Assembly (NCBI GenBank): GCA_964059195.1
Contig: CAXKWD010000007.1
Span: 149,593,769-149,657,768 of the forward strand
DNA: 64,000 bases
From: Ectobius pallidus
Lineage: Eukaryota > Arthropoda > Insecta > Blattodea > Ectobiidae
Direction: 5' to 3'
The notes beneath the pieces were generated by a model. It saw only the letters and a list, made by a program, of their open reading frames with translations, ran no database searches and was not told where the DNA came from. Position numbers and translations under genes: made by a program. This document shows, piece by piece, positions 33,877-45,400 of this stretch. Each line of letters opens with the position of its first letter. Within the stretch, counting starts at the first letter, position 1.

Positions 33877-34685
33877 TAGTTTATTAAGCGCCAGTATGGT
33901 AGGCCTACTTTATGAGATTGTGTGGGGGACGAAAAAATGTCTGTCCGTCCGTCTGTCCGTGTGTCTGTACGCACCATAACTCAATACGCTTTTTCGGATT
34001 TTCATGAAACTTGGAAATCACATTTATAATGTCCATGGGAAGAACCCTATTGATATTGAACCAAATCGGTTCAACGGTACCGGAGTAATGCCCAATTTAG
34101 TGCCTATTTTAATAGATTATGGCGCCTTCCTAATAGAAAGGCGCCATAGCTCAAATATGCTGTATCGGATTTCCACGAAATTTGGTATACGCATTTATGA
34201 CGCCAATGAAAAGGACCCTATTGAATTTGAACCTAATCTGTTCACCGGTACCGGAGTAAAACCCAATTTAGTGTCTATTTTAAAGGCGCAATAACTCAAA
34301 TACGCTTTATCGGATTTGTATGAAACTTCGTAAACGCATTTATAATGTCCATGGGAAAACTTCTATTAATATTCGACCAAATCGGTTGGCCAGTACCGGA
34401 AAAATGCCCAATTTAGTGCCTTTTATGTTAATATGTAAGAAGTCGCGATAACTCACATTTAGATATGCTTTATTGGATTTTTCTGAAACCTTGTATACCC
34501 ATTTTTAATGTACATGGGAAGACGTCTACTGATATTGGACCAAATCGGTAGACCGGTACCGGAGTAAAACTCAATTTAGTGTCTATTTTAAAGACGCGGT
34601 AACTCAAATACGCTTTACCGGATTTTTATTAAACTTGGTATACACATTTATAATGTCCATGGGAAGACGTCTATTGATATTGGAT
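33877..34685 (+). mobile_element. Family T element, copy 5 (five units, 3' part missing)
   Basis: Starts aagcgccagtatggt, carrying an extra aggcct (33901-33906) compared with T4 and T6. Five tandem units start at about 33971, 34141, 34287, 34442 and 34593 (spacing 146-170). The element stops abruptly at SINE E2. Confidence 0.8.
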
Positions 34686-34686
34686 A

Positions 34687-34935
34687 ACCCGTGTCGTAGA
34701 TATACGGCACGTAAAAGAAATCCAAGCCTAAATTAGAGCCTCTGGACAAAATTTCTCGGCCCTTTCACGTTATAGTGATACCTTAGTTTCCAGAGGGGGG
34801 GTTGAGAGGCGATGGGCTTACCACATGTCCCTCTGCCCTCTCTCGGAAAATAAGCGTAACAAAAAATTCACATAGGTAAACCGAAACGTCCACTTGGAGG
34901 CCCTTCGCCCCAACATAGGGGATATAGGATTCCAG
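34687..34935 (+). repeat. SINE E, copy 2 (headless fragment)
   Basis: Inverted match to the body of SINE E1 (18385-18738), including the blocks around tcctctgg/ggcccttcg. The tRNA head is not visible. Confidence 0.55.
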
Positions 34936-35412
34936 ACAGACCAGACACCGTTAACTTGTTATAGAATCTAGATGTTACTTACACAATTGCGAAAGACAAT
35001 ATTCCTCAGCAAGCTATGTTATCCATTTTATGGAACCCGGAGGTTCATTGCCGCACTTACCTGAGGCCGCCATTCAACCCTATTCCATGTTAACTCCATC
35101 CAACCATCCCTCTCAAATCCTACTTCCCTTAAATCTATCGTAATATTGTCCTCCCACCTACGTCTAGGTCTTCCAAGTGATCTCTACCCTTCCGGTCTCC
35201 CCGTCAATATTTTTGAGATAGGCCTATGTCTTTCCTCCCCCATGCGCGCAACATGTCCAGCCCATTTCATCCTCCGTGATTTAATTACTTTTATTACATT
35301 CAGTACAAGCTATGAAGCTCGTCATTATGCAGACTTCTCCAGTTTTCATCTCTCTTACGTCCGAATACACTCAGATTTTGTTCCTTCCGAAGAGCAAGGG
35401 ACCACGTCTCAC

Positions 35413-35794
35413 CAGGGCCGTAGTAAGGTCCTTCTGAGCCCTTGGCGAGTTTGACAAATCTGCGCCCTCCAATACTGGGGGCCTGAACGATTTTAAAAAA
35501 TTTATGTAAAATTGTTTATTATTTTAATATAAAAACACTGTTATTATCAAAGAAAACCTAAATCTCAATTTGAAAATGAACTAGGCTAAGTGTTGGACTT
35601 TCAAGGTACTAAAACCTTATTTTCAGACGATTGAACTACTTAAAAATAATTAAATTATGAAATATAGAATTTTTATTGCTTGGTAAATTGCACCCGTCTA
35701 AAAAAGGTGGTATTTTTCATTGTTAATTTTGCGCCCTCTTTGTACCTGCGCCCTTGGCGGGGGCACATCTCGCCACCGCCTAGCTACGGCCCTG
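35413..35794. mobile_element. Non-autonomous hAT element G1
   Basis: 382 bp, CAGGGCCGTAG to CTACGGCCCTG, with a perfect 8-bp duplication cgtctcac (35405-35412 and 35795-35802). Its insertion splits the LINE R coding region; removing it and one duplication restores continuity with the 40.9-kb copy. G2 (55893-57718) is a longer relative carrying nested elements. Confidence 0.9.
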
Positions 35795-35871
35795 CGTCTC
35801 ACATCCATACAATACAACCGTTATATTTATATATTTCTGGACAGAAGACGAGAAGATAGAATCTTCTGAAT

Positions 35872-35886
35872 AAAAAAAAAATAAAA

Positions 35887-35920
<34 letters not shown>
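35872..35920. repeat. A-rich and (AAT)n tract
   Basis: A short A-rich run followed by about ten AAT units inside the LINE R relic. Confidence 0.85.
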
Positions 35921-36030
35921 CCAAGCCTTTTCCTGATTTCAGTCGACACTTAACTTCTTTCTCAATATTACTTGTATGTGTAACTAATAATCCCAGATAT
36001 TTGAATTCCTCGAAGAACAGGAAACCCGTT

Positions 36031-36831
36031 TCTTTATTATATAAGGCTTAAGTGAAATGAACACATATTCTCATTTTATTTTTACTTACAATTTTCATAG
36101 CTCTGAACCACAAACATGTTTAATAAGATGCCAGTATAAATTTCTAAAAAATCATGGAGTCAATTAATGATGGCGGGCGAAACCGCGGGCACATGCTGTA
36201 AAATATTGATGGTTTAACCCTTGAAATATCGCTGATAATAAAAATCCAAACAAACCATTCCCTTGAAACAATATATAATTTCTGAAAATTACACTGAATA
36301 GATCAAATAAAATTCACATCATATTCATCTGTCAACAAACAGTTGAGAAACAATACGTATTATCAGTGTTTACAGGTGGCTTTGGGACTGCATAAAACTT
36401 ATGATATAATTAATTTATGAAATATACGTATTGGTAGGAACGAATTATATTACAAAGGAAAAAGCGTAATATATCCAGATAAGGAAGCATTGCAAAGCAT
36501 GGCAAAGCCACAGGCTACTTTCTAGTTTAATACAATATATCATATAATATAATATTTGAGCTGGTGTTTCCGTGCAGCCCGTATTCAATTTGAAATTAAT
36601 TTTGAAGGTGACCTTACTCCATTAGGAATTAGCTCACAGTAGCCTACACCTATTTAAGTTATTGCCGTAATACCACTAATTTGTTCACCAAAGTAAATTA
36701 ATTCATATTATTGTAGATTACTGTGTAGTTTAGCTAATAAATAAGAATCATTGTGTATGGAATTATGTTGAGTTTGCCCCTCCCCCTTAATAAAATTCCT
36801 GGCGACGCCCCTATTATATACACACACACAC
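36031..36831. other. Intergenic, nothing recognised
   Basis: No gene found. Near 36780-36815 ctggcgacgcccctatt resembles the terminal part of a hAT element; its partner end was not located. Confidence 0.35.
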
Positions 36832-37337
36832 AGGGTGTTAATGAATAACACCGAAATATTTCACCTGTATATAGAGGGGACATAGACAAGCAAATTATAT
36901 TAGGAGAGTTTTGTCTATGGATTCAATTTTCCCTGTTACAGCATAAAATCTCCCAGGGCATGGGCGCCACTGACTTCTAACATAAAACAAAGGAACTTCG
37001 TTGTTAACACTGGAGTTATGAATAAAAAAAATCAATGTATGTCATGTGATTAGTCTGTAAGTTTTGCAGATTATGGAAACACTAAAGTTTGATATAGCTG
37101 TGATTAAGAATCAGGTATTAATCGATAACTAAGAAGGCATGAAGTCAGTTTAATGAAAATTTTAACCCTATTTTTCTTCATTATTCACGTATGAGCACTA
37201 AATTGTAATGACTTTAATGCCCTGTAAGCATACACATTTTACGTCATAGAGCAAAAATCTCGTAATAAAGGTTGCTTGTCTATGTCCCCTCTATAGGCTA
37301 CACAGGTAAAATATTTCGGTGTTATTCATTAACATCC
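36832..37337. mobile_element. ~0.5-kb MITE with ~65-bp inverted ends
   Basis: Left end gggtgttaatgaataacacc and right end ggtgttattcattaacatcc form inverted repeats of about 65 bp that include tagaggggacatagacaag. The right arm has an extra agcct-type insertion relative to the left. Non-coding; TA-rich flanks prevent a firm target-duplication call. Confidence 0.75.
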
Positions 37338-38032
37338 TATATACGGGTCGTACCCTTTTGCGTCCCAAAGCGTGCAGTCGCTTCATCAAAACAATCCTTG
37401 TGCGTCCGGTGCAATTTGACGTAAACAACCCTCGTGCGTCCCGTTTTGAACAAGTTCAATACATCAACAACTTAAACCATTCCATTCAAAATTGGATAGA
37501 ATGTTTTATCACTCGCACCCACACCTATTCCAGTTAATCGAAGCCTGGAAGACTATACAAGCAGAAACATATATTCACATACGCTCAACAACCGTTGTCA
37601 ATGCCAAGAAAAATGAAAAAGAGGCCTTATTGGTAGAAAAAATGGTTGAATATAAAACTGAAGCACTCAGCAGACTGGAATATGTGCGAACAGTATCATT
37701 TGAGTTCCCACCAACCACAAGAAAGTAAACTGGTAGCCAAAAGACAAAGAGTAACTTCATTGTCCGCTTCAATTTTATTTAATACTGACAGTAATGCAGG
37801 GATTAAAATTTTTGGCGTGTGTAGCAGTTCGCCTCCTCGTGGTGCACCCTGGGTAATGCTAAACGAATTGCGTGGTACCAATTGTTAATTTTACCTGTAT
37901 TTCATGGGACGCATTTTGGTCATTGCTCTAGAGAGACCCGGGACGCAAACGGGTCATTGGATCTGAGGATCTATGGACGCAAAAGTCCTTGTTTAGTGGT
38001 TTTGGGACGCAAAAGTCCAGACCCCCTATATA
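37338..38032 (+). mobile_element. Element with MULE-like transposase remnant
   Basis: Ends tatatacgggtcg...cttttgcgtccca and its inverse (tgggacgcaaaagtcc...cctatata) form imperfect inverted repeats. Inside, two overlapping frames (about 37460-37728) read N-H-S-I-Q-N-W and H-P-H-L-F-Q-L-I-E-A-W-K, then a K/E-rich helix to V-S-F-E-F. This resembles the C-terminal part found next to MULE/FLYWCH-type transposases, with a frameshift between the two parts. The assignment is tentative. Confidence 0.45.
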
Positions 38033-38589
38033 CATATATATTTGTAAATCCAATAGGCTATTGTTGCGATGTAAAGCATTCATCATTAAACAGAAACGTC
38101 GAGAAGCTTAATTACACAGAGTTCGAGTTACATTGTGATCATGATACTTCCTTGCATTGTAAATTTTAGATTGGTTTGCATTAGGTCAGACTTCTTATTA
38201 TGTCTGCTGTGCTCAGCATTACTTTGTTTGCAGACGATAAGATGAAAAATGCAAACTCCAAGGTTATCACGCGCAGACATTCCTCTCTCCTCCATTATTT
38301 AAACCGTGAGGTGTTAAACCTCGTTTTCCCCACCAATAAAATTTAAACCTCAGAGGAAGAGTGTTTATTTAAAAAGAACCGAGACGTAGCTAGGATTTTG
38401 GTTCTTGAGGGTCCCACAGTAAACAGAAGAAATTAAGCTGACCCCATTAGCGGATCTAAAATGAATTTTAGACCTGAAAGAATATCAATGATTAAAAATA
38501 ATAATTCAGCACTTTAAAATTAGTCTTGATTCACAATAAACTGCAATAACATTATGAACAGTTTCAAGGTAAAAAGTTTTACTCATGAT

Positions 38590-39138
38590 CCGGGCGCGGT
38601 TTCTAATGACATGTCATATTTTTATTGATGCTGCCTAGACATTGCCAACTTGTAGACAAATCCTAATCATGGTCTCTAGATTATAGAAATGCATTTTTAT
38701 TAGGTCAGTTTTTGTCATTTTATCCAATTTTTTAGGGCATTTATTTCAATTTTATGTAATTATTTTGTCATTTTCGTGTCATTTGGTTTTTTATTTTGTC
38801 ATTTTCATGCATTTACATTAAGTATATGCATATATTTAAATAAATTACTACGTTACTATATTGCAACATTTTTTTTGGAATCTACTTTAAAAACAATTTT
38901 CTTATTTTTCTTCTTAAATGTTCCAATCAAGAACAAAGTTTTTAGACCTACAATATCCTTTCTACATTTACAGTTTTTAGAATTATGTACAAATTAGTAT
39001 ATATCTTTGTGTCCACAATAATAATTTTTATAAATAAAATATCAGTTTTTAGGTAATTCTTTGTAATTATTAAGTCATTTTCTTTAAAATTTAGGGTCAT
39101 TTTTCAAACAATTTTAGGTCATCAGAATCCGGGCCCTG
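38590..39138. mobile_element. Non-autonomous hAT element V1
   Basis: 549 bp; the right end AGAATCCGGGCCCTG is intact and the left end is altered (CCGGGCGCGGTTTCTAATG). Perfect 8-bp duplication ctcatgat (38582-38589 and 39139-39146). The interior is rich in 'tttaggtcatttt' motifs. V2 is at 63017. Confidence 0.85.
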
Positions 39139-39388
39139 CTCATGATGAATGATTAAATGTAACACATGACTGAACCTCTGCCAGAAGGAAGTGAACAATT
39201 GACAGGCTTTTTGAGCCATCCTGCTCCTTTTTGGTACGAAAATGTAAATTCTTCAAAAGCCTCTGTAAGTCAAGAATTTTCTTGTTCAAAACCATCTACA
39301 GTGAGTTCGGTTGCTACTTCAACATGCACATCATATGTATGTAGTTAAAACACCATACAGAGCAAATGTTTTTAGTTTTGCTTTAGAT

Positions 39389-39658
39389 CAGCGTTTCTCA
39401 ACCTTTTTGAACCCGAGAACCTCAAAAATTTCTAAAAAACATTACGGCCCCCTAATTTTACATATCATTTTTTAAAGAAGGCCGATAATCTTAATATTTG
39501 GGGTATTAACTATAAATGTCATTGTAACGAAATATGTGAAAAATTTTACTTCTTTACTTTCCACTTGTTTTATGATATTTTTAAATTATGTGTGCGGACC
39601 ATCTACACCATCTTCGCGGAACACCAGTGGTCCGCGGACCATAGGTTGAGAAACACTA
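39389..39658. mobile_element. Non-autonomous hAT element K1
   Basis: 270 bp, CAGCGTTTCTCAACC to GGTTGAGAAACACTA, with a perfect 8-bp duplication ctttagat (39381-39388 and 39659-39666). The CAGnGTTTCTCAACC terminus is a widespread hAT signature in animals. Confidence 0.9.
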
Positions 39659-39666
39659 CTTTAGAT

Positions 39667-40784
39667 AAATGGCGAATTTGCTGTCTTTTTCTTCCTTCTT
39701 CCCACCCTTAATAAATTATGAATTTCTGGCTCAAGCCTATGCCTTGGCTCAAAGCTTGCCGTGTTTCGTGATATAAAACCAGTCTGAATTAGTAAGTTTA
39801 GAAACATTATCGATCTTTAAGGTTTGGATTTGTGATTCGTTGTTTTTAGCTTCTTTGCATGCCTGATCCTTGAATTATCCCATCGATTTGAAAGTATTCT
39901 GCATGTAATCTTCCTGGTATGAGGTAAATATCACCCTCTTAGTATAACAAATAACCCCCATATAACAATACAATCTGCTATGTTCTACAAATATCGCTGT
40001 ACGAAGGTTTGATCTACAAATTCGGTCCTTTCACTTTTTGTCGTACCTCCAGCAGTAATACCTTTTTAAATAGATTTTTTTTATTTTAATTGAATTTTGT
40101 ATATTTTTTTTCACATTATATTATAATCTTTGACACAAGCCTACTTATAGTTATACGACAGCTAGAATCGTACAATTTGGCAGGAATATTGGAACCTCAA
40201 CTGCCATAAGCGGGCCAAATTTGGTGTTTCTACTTGGCATAGCCTATAAGTATGGAAAAACTAGCTGGAGAGCCTTGATGTAATGTGTTTGGAGGTTTAG
40301 GTCTAACACATAAATATGGGCTTAGACTCATCTTAACGCTATAAAATTACATAATTATACTAATATCCTTGCAATGATGTTTTCTAACTAATTTCCTTGA
40401 ATATAGTGCAAAACTTGTACACTCAAGTAGTGACATCTAGCAGAATCAAATCTAAACTAAAAGCCAGGAGTAGAAACCCTTCTTGCGGCTTCTCAAAGAC
40501 AGCATTTTTTTTTACTAGAACTGCCAACATTATAACTGTTAGGGTATTTTTTCAGATAGCAACCCCATAGTTAGTGCCTGGTGATGATACCAGGGTAAAT
40601 ATTTATTGTAAAATACAGGACCACAGATCTGCATCCATTCAGGTTGTAATCATCCTATGAGATCCTCTCTGAGACCGCAATAGGTGCAAAATGGATGAGT
40701 CAAAGAAATGTACTCAGAAATATTAAATTCTAGTCCGCTTGCAGACCCAAGAATTATAACCATTCTTAAAATAGGGAATAACAT
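39667..40784. other. Intergenic with a pogo-like fragment
   Basis: Positions 39925-40030 are an inverted match to the pogo-like end at 20376 (shared gattgtattgttatat). The rest has no recognised feature. Confidence 0.4.
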
Positions 40785-41447
40785 TAACAACATAAATATC
40801 TGAGAGCAATAATTAGACTCAAATAATATTAAGGCAGAAGTTAAGTGCAGACTCAAATCAGGAAATTATTGTTTTTACACAGTTCAGAAACTATTATCTT
40901 CCCGTCTTCTGTCCAGAAATCTAAAAATAAAATTTATAAGACAATTATCCTCCCGGTTGTATTATATGGATGTGAGACATGGTCGCTTACTGATCGGGAA
41001 GAACATAGTCCGAGAGTGTTCGAAAACAGGGGGCTTAGGAAAATATTCGGATCTAAGAGAGATGAATATGGGGACTGGAGAAAACTGCATAACGAAGAGC
41101 TTCATAACCTGTACTCTTCACCGGATATAGTAAAGGTAATTAAATCACGGATGATGAAATGGGCTGGACATGTTGCGCGCATGGGGGAGGAAATACATAT
41201 CTAAAAAATATTGACTGGAAGACCCGAAGGGAAGAGACCACTTGGAAGACCTAGACCTAGGTGGGAGGACAATGTTAGGATATATTTAAGAGAAGTAGGA
41301 TTTTCGAGGGATGATTGGATGGCGTTATCAAAGAATAGGCTTGAATGGCGGGTTCAGGTAAGCGCGGCAATGAACCTTCGGGTTCCATAAAATATATAAT
41401 TTTCCTTTAGCTTGCTTAGGAATTGTCTATTGTCATTGAGTAAGTAA
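40785..41447 (+). pseudogene. LINE R 3' fragment, plus-strand copy
   Basis: Open frame 40845-41204 plus a frameshifted continuation to the stop near 41392 encode the C-terminal ORF2 region: V-V-L-Y-G-C-E-T-W-S-L, K-I-F-G-S-K-R-D-E, K-W-A-G-H-V-A-R-M and G-R-P-R-P-R-W-E-D. The 3' UTR (to about 41440) is shared with a short piece inside Q2 (44195-44290). Confidence 0.8.
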
Positions 41448-41843
41448 AGGCTAATTTACACGATGACACTAAGTTTCGTAACCACTTTCATGAAAGTGAT
41501 TTCGTGAAACTAATTACACACATTTTCTTTCCAATGCAACCGCACATTTCATGTTATTTCTGAAGTTCAAGTTGTTAAAATCCCAAACAAACGCTTGAAA
41601 CACGTATGAATACAGGCATTTCACAATTTCCTCACTTCCCCATTTCATTTTACGAAGTACGAACAAGCTAAATAAGCGTATAATCTCAAAATTACTATTA
41701 CAGTTTCGTGAAAAGTTGGAATCAGCCGAAACTGCGTAGTGTCGCAACTCATTGTCGCCAGTACATCTAGCGCTTGCGCATTCAAGTAAAAAACTGTAGC
41801 GAAACTCAGTTACGAAACCTAATTTCGTCGTGTAAACTAGCCT
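41448..41843. mobile_element. Short DNA element Z1
   Basis: 396 bp with inverted ends AGGCTAATTTACACGA and its complement-like TCGTGTAAACTAGCCT. The 7-bp direct repeat taagtaa flanks it (41441-41447 and 41844-41850). A partial inverted relative lies at about 62900-63790. The superfamily is uncertain. Confidence 0.72.
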
Positions 41844-41850
41844 TAAGTAA

Positions 41851-42215
41851 CAATAATAAATGCTCTACTATCCATAGCTACTCTACCAGAAACAATGAAA
41901 ACTTATATATAAATAAATGTAAATTCAGCACCACCCAGAAAAGTTTTGAATATGTTGCCCTCAGACTATTTAATTCATTGCCAAACAAAATTAAGGAGTT
42001 ATCATATGTTCCATTTAAAAGGTCAATTAAATCTAACCTGTTGTCAAATACCCTGTACAGTGTCAAGGACTTCAATGACATTATCTGGTGAAATGTGTAC
42101 TTGTATATTTTATCTCATTTGTGTTTATTGTTATTGTTATTTTATCTCATTTGTGTTTATTGTTATTGCTAATACATTGTACAATGTCTGTGGCAAATAA
42201 ATCTAATCTAATAGA
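41851..42215 (+). pseudogene. CR1/Jockey-like LINE C-terminal fragment
   Basis: The frame from about 41851 to 42091 encodes the ORF2 C-terminus: Y-S-T-R-N-N-E-N-L, F-E-Y-V-A-L-R-L-F-N-S-L-P and F-K-R-S-I-K-S-N-L-L. A short UTR with two copies of a ~30-bp 'tatctcatttgtgtttattg' block follows. It lies just downstream of the gene A stop codon, on the opposite strand. Confidence 0.72.
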
Positions 42216-42346
42216 GAAATCAGGGGATTTTAAAATTAGAACGCCAGTATTGTGTATGAGCAGAGATCTTTTAATATCTAATTAAGTATAAGCAGTTGTA
42301 GCAGTTTGGACTAGATTCAGTATCCATCAGTTTTCTGAGCTGAGCT

Positions 42347-42480
42347 TCATTTCGGTGGGATGTCGCCTGGTCCCCAGCTGAGGGTGACTACCTTGTTCTC
42401 TCTCGCTGATTCCTCCAAAGCAGTCGCTATTTTGCTCACAGCCAGTGTTTCATGCCCATGCACTTGCAGATCTTCCTTTC
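42347..42480 (-). CDS. Gene A last coding exon (exon 7)
   Basis: 134 bp, acceptor tttgcag|GAAAGG. It encodes G-K-E-D-L-Q-V-H-G-H-E-T-L-A-V-S-K, then V-T-L-S-W-G-P-G-D-I-P-P-K and TGA. The hAT element M3 begins only 31 bases upstream of the acceptor, so the branch-point region may lie in or against transposon sequence. Confidence 0.9.
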
Positions 42481-45400
42481 CTGCAAACATCAGAAGTAGA
42501 CATGTCATTAGTAGGGTTCTGATGGCATATCGCTACTCCCACAGCATACAAGATTTTTACCAGTGTTTTAAAATTAAGACTTGAGACATTTGTAGAACCA
42601 GTTTTAGGACCATATCAAAATGGGTTCAGACGAGGTAAATCAACTACTGATGCAATTTTTACTGTAAGACAGACGATGGAGAAATTTTGGGAAGGAAATA
42701 TGGAATTGGTACAGATGTTTGTAGACTTCCAACAGGCATACGACTCTGTTAAACGAAACAAAATAAGGAAAATAATGGAACATTTTAAAATCCCTAACAA
42801 ACTTATACGATTAGTAGAGATAACAATGAGAGAAACATCATCATGCGTACAAATTCAAGGAGAATTGGGTAAATTCTTCCAGGTGAAGCAAGGCCTAAAA
42901 CAAGGTGATGGGCTGGCCCCATTGCTTTTCAACCTCATCCTGGAATACGTAATTAAGAAGGCACACATAAATACTAAAGGCACTTTGGAGTATAAATCTA
43001 TGCAAATAGTAGGGTATGCTGATGACCTAAACTTGATGGGAAGATCAGTGGATTCAGTAAAAGAAGCCCTACAACAACTGCAAGAAGCAGGAAAGGAAGC
43101 TGGATTAAAAATAAATGAAAATAAAACAAAAACTATGATACAAAATAGAAAAAATCTCAACATTCGAGATATAATTCAAACCCAGAACCAAACCATACAA
43201 GAGGTACAAGAATATAAATATCTGAGTGTCCTCCTCAATGGAAAGAACCAGGAACTAATAGAAATACAGCATAGATTGCAAGCAGCCAATAAGGCTTATT
43301 ATTCAGTTTTACCACTGCTGAAAAATCGTGATGCCAACTGGAGAAACCGAGTAATGCTGTACAAAACATTGATCAGAAGCATTATAACATATGGAAGTGA
43401 AAACTGGATCCTCTCGAAGAAAGCGCAAGATATAGTTGATAACTTTGAAAGGAAAATACTTAGAAAGATATTTGGTCCAATGTTAGTTAATGGAGTATGG
43501 AGGATCAGATATAATCAAGAACTGTACAATATGTATGATGATGTAGCACTCTCTATATTTATGCGAATAAAAAGACTGCAATGGGCAGGACACGTGATAA
43601 GAATGGAAGAAGAACAAATTCCAAAAAGAGTACTGAATGGGAATTATGGAGGGAGAAGGCCAGTTGGAAGACCACGAGATAGATGGTAAGACAAGATCCG
43701 GGAAGATGCACAAAGCCTACTGCATATCCGAAATTGGAAGAGGATGGCAAAGGACAGACAGGAATGGAGGAGAATTATTGGGGAGGCCATGGTTCGAAAA
43801 CGGACCGAAGTGCCATAGAAGAGAGAGAGAGAGGGTTCTGATGTTTATGACCTAAAAAAAAAGAGTGCGTGGAACGCCACGCGACAGAAGTAAAACTTTA
43901 TTTAATTTTTCTATTTTTCAATTTTTGATTATTCGATTTTTTCAATTTTGCATTATTGGACTTTTTAATATTGGGTTTTTGGGCTTTTTAAATTTTGGAT
44001 TTTTGACTTTTTAATTTTGGATCTTTGAATTTTGGATTTTTTAAATTTTTGATCTTTGAATTTTTAATTTTTTTATATTTTTTTATATTTTTAAATTTTT
44101 ATTTTATTATTTATTAAATTTTGGATTTTTGGATGTTATAATTTTTAATTTTGTTTTTTTTTTTAAATTTTGGAAATTTGTATTTTTTAATTTTGGATTT
44201 GCGCGGTAATGATCCTCCGGGTTCCATAAAATAGATAATATACCTTTAGATTGCTTAGGAATTGTCTATTGCCATTGAGGAAGTAAGGTCTAAAAAATTT
44301 CCTTCGATTACTCCTAATAATTGAGTTGATTCTTTTCTGTGCAGTCCGCACCGAAACAAGTAAGTAATTTCGTTCGGTTTTGAGTGTGACTGATTTCGTG
44401 ACGGTTTTAGTGTGACTGATTGTGACTGATTTCGTGACGGTTTTAGTGTGACTGATTTTCCCGATTTACCCTCTACCGCCACCAAAGAAGTTTTACTTCA
44501 AAAAGTGGGGAATATGACTGCAAATATGACCTTAAAAGTGACTAAATATGACCCAAAAATCCTAAATATGACCATAAAAAGTAATTTCTAAGAAAAAATG
44601 TTCCAATTTAAAACGTTTTGTGACACTAAATTATTACAGCACATTAATTCAATCGGATAATCACTTTTTAACAATTTTACAGGCGATATACAGTTTTACT
44701 GGTAAAGAACTTAATGTTTCCAGATATCACTGCAAATGTGAACTGAAAATTTTGTAAAAACATGTCTATTGGAAGTCGTTAACAACAAGCTGGAAGAAGT
44801 AATTGTGCTATTACTTGTTATTGTCCCTTCATATTTCAGTTATAGTAAAACCAAAATATTCGTGACTCTTTTTAAAAAAATAAAAAATAAACCGACAATT
44901 TAGTGCACATAAATTACTGCATAATTGTGGTCTTTTACCGATTTTATAACTGAAATATGACGTTAAATTACTAATTTGACCGAAATATGACCAAGACCAT
45001 GACCAAAATATGACTTTATATGCAAAATAATAACGGTCTGATTAGGATAACAAATGTGCACTTCATGTTTAATTTATGTTTGCGGCGAGAATGGAGGTGA
45101 GGATAAAAATATGACATTTCATTAACATCCGAACCCTAGTTATTAGTAGAGCAAGCCATCTAATGACTAGGGCCTGGATTTTTAGGCATTTATAAAAGGT
45201 ATTTTAGCCTTTTATTTTCGTAGAATAGCCCTTTTAATACTTTAGGCAAACGATTTTTAGCCGTCTTAATAAAACATATAATGAACACTAACATTGACAC
45301 CAAAAATTGTATTACAGTTTTTACACAGTTTAATTTTTTAAATATTTTTTTACAGGATAAACAAGTAACTATTCCTTATATCGGCACTCGAAAATTAGCA

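Larger units (their letters stand above)
34960..36030 (-). pseudogene. Non-LTR retrotransposon 3' part (LINE R), interrupted
   Basis: Minus-strand translation across several breaks gives F-E-E-F-K-Y-L-G, E-V-K-C-R-L-K-S-G, V-V-L-Y-G-C-E-T-W-S-L-A-L-R-K-E and the terminal A-A-x-N-x-x-V-P. It parallels the plus-strand copy at 40785-41447. A hAT element (G1) and an (AAT)n tract interrupt it. Confidence 0.78.
42512..45138. mobile_element. hAT element M3 carrying nested LINE and Q2
   Basis: The left terminus TAGGGTTCTGATG (42512) and right terminus CATCCGAACCCTA (45138) belong to family M. Near-perfect 8-bp duplication, gtcattag (42504-42511) versus gttattag (45139-45146). A LINE occupies 42525-43832 and the AT-rich element Q2 43862-44500; the remaining sequence matches M1 and M2. 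Confidence 0.85.

Noticed and set aside
34004..34294. Open frame across two family T units, similar frames in other T copies
   Set aside because: Frames differ among copies and are broken by stops in most units; similarity is explained by DNA-level repeat homology.
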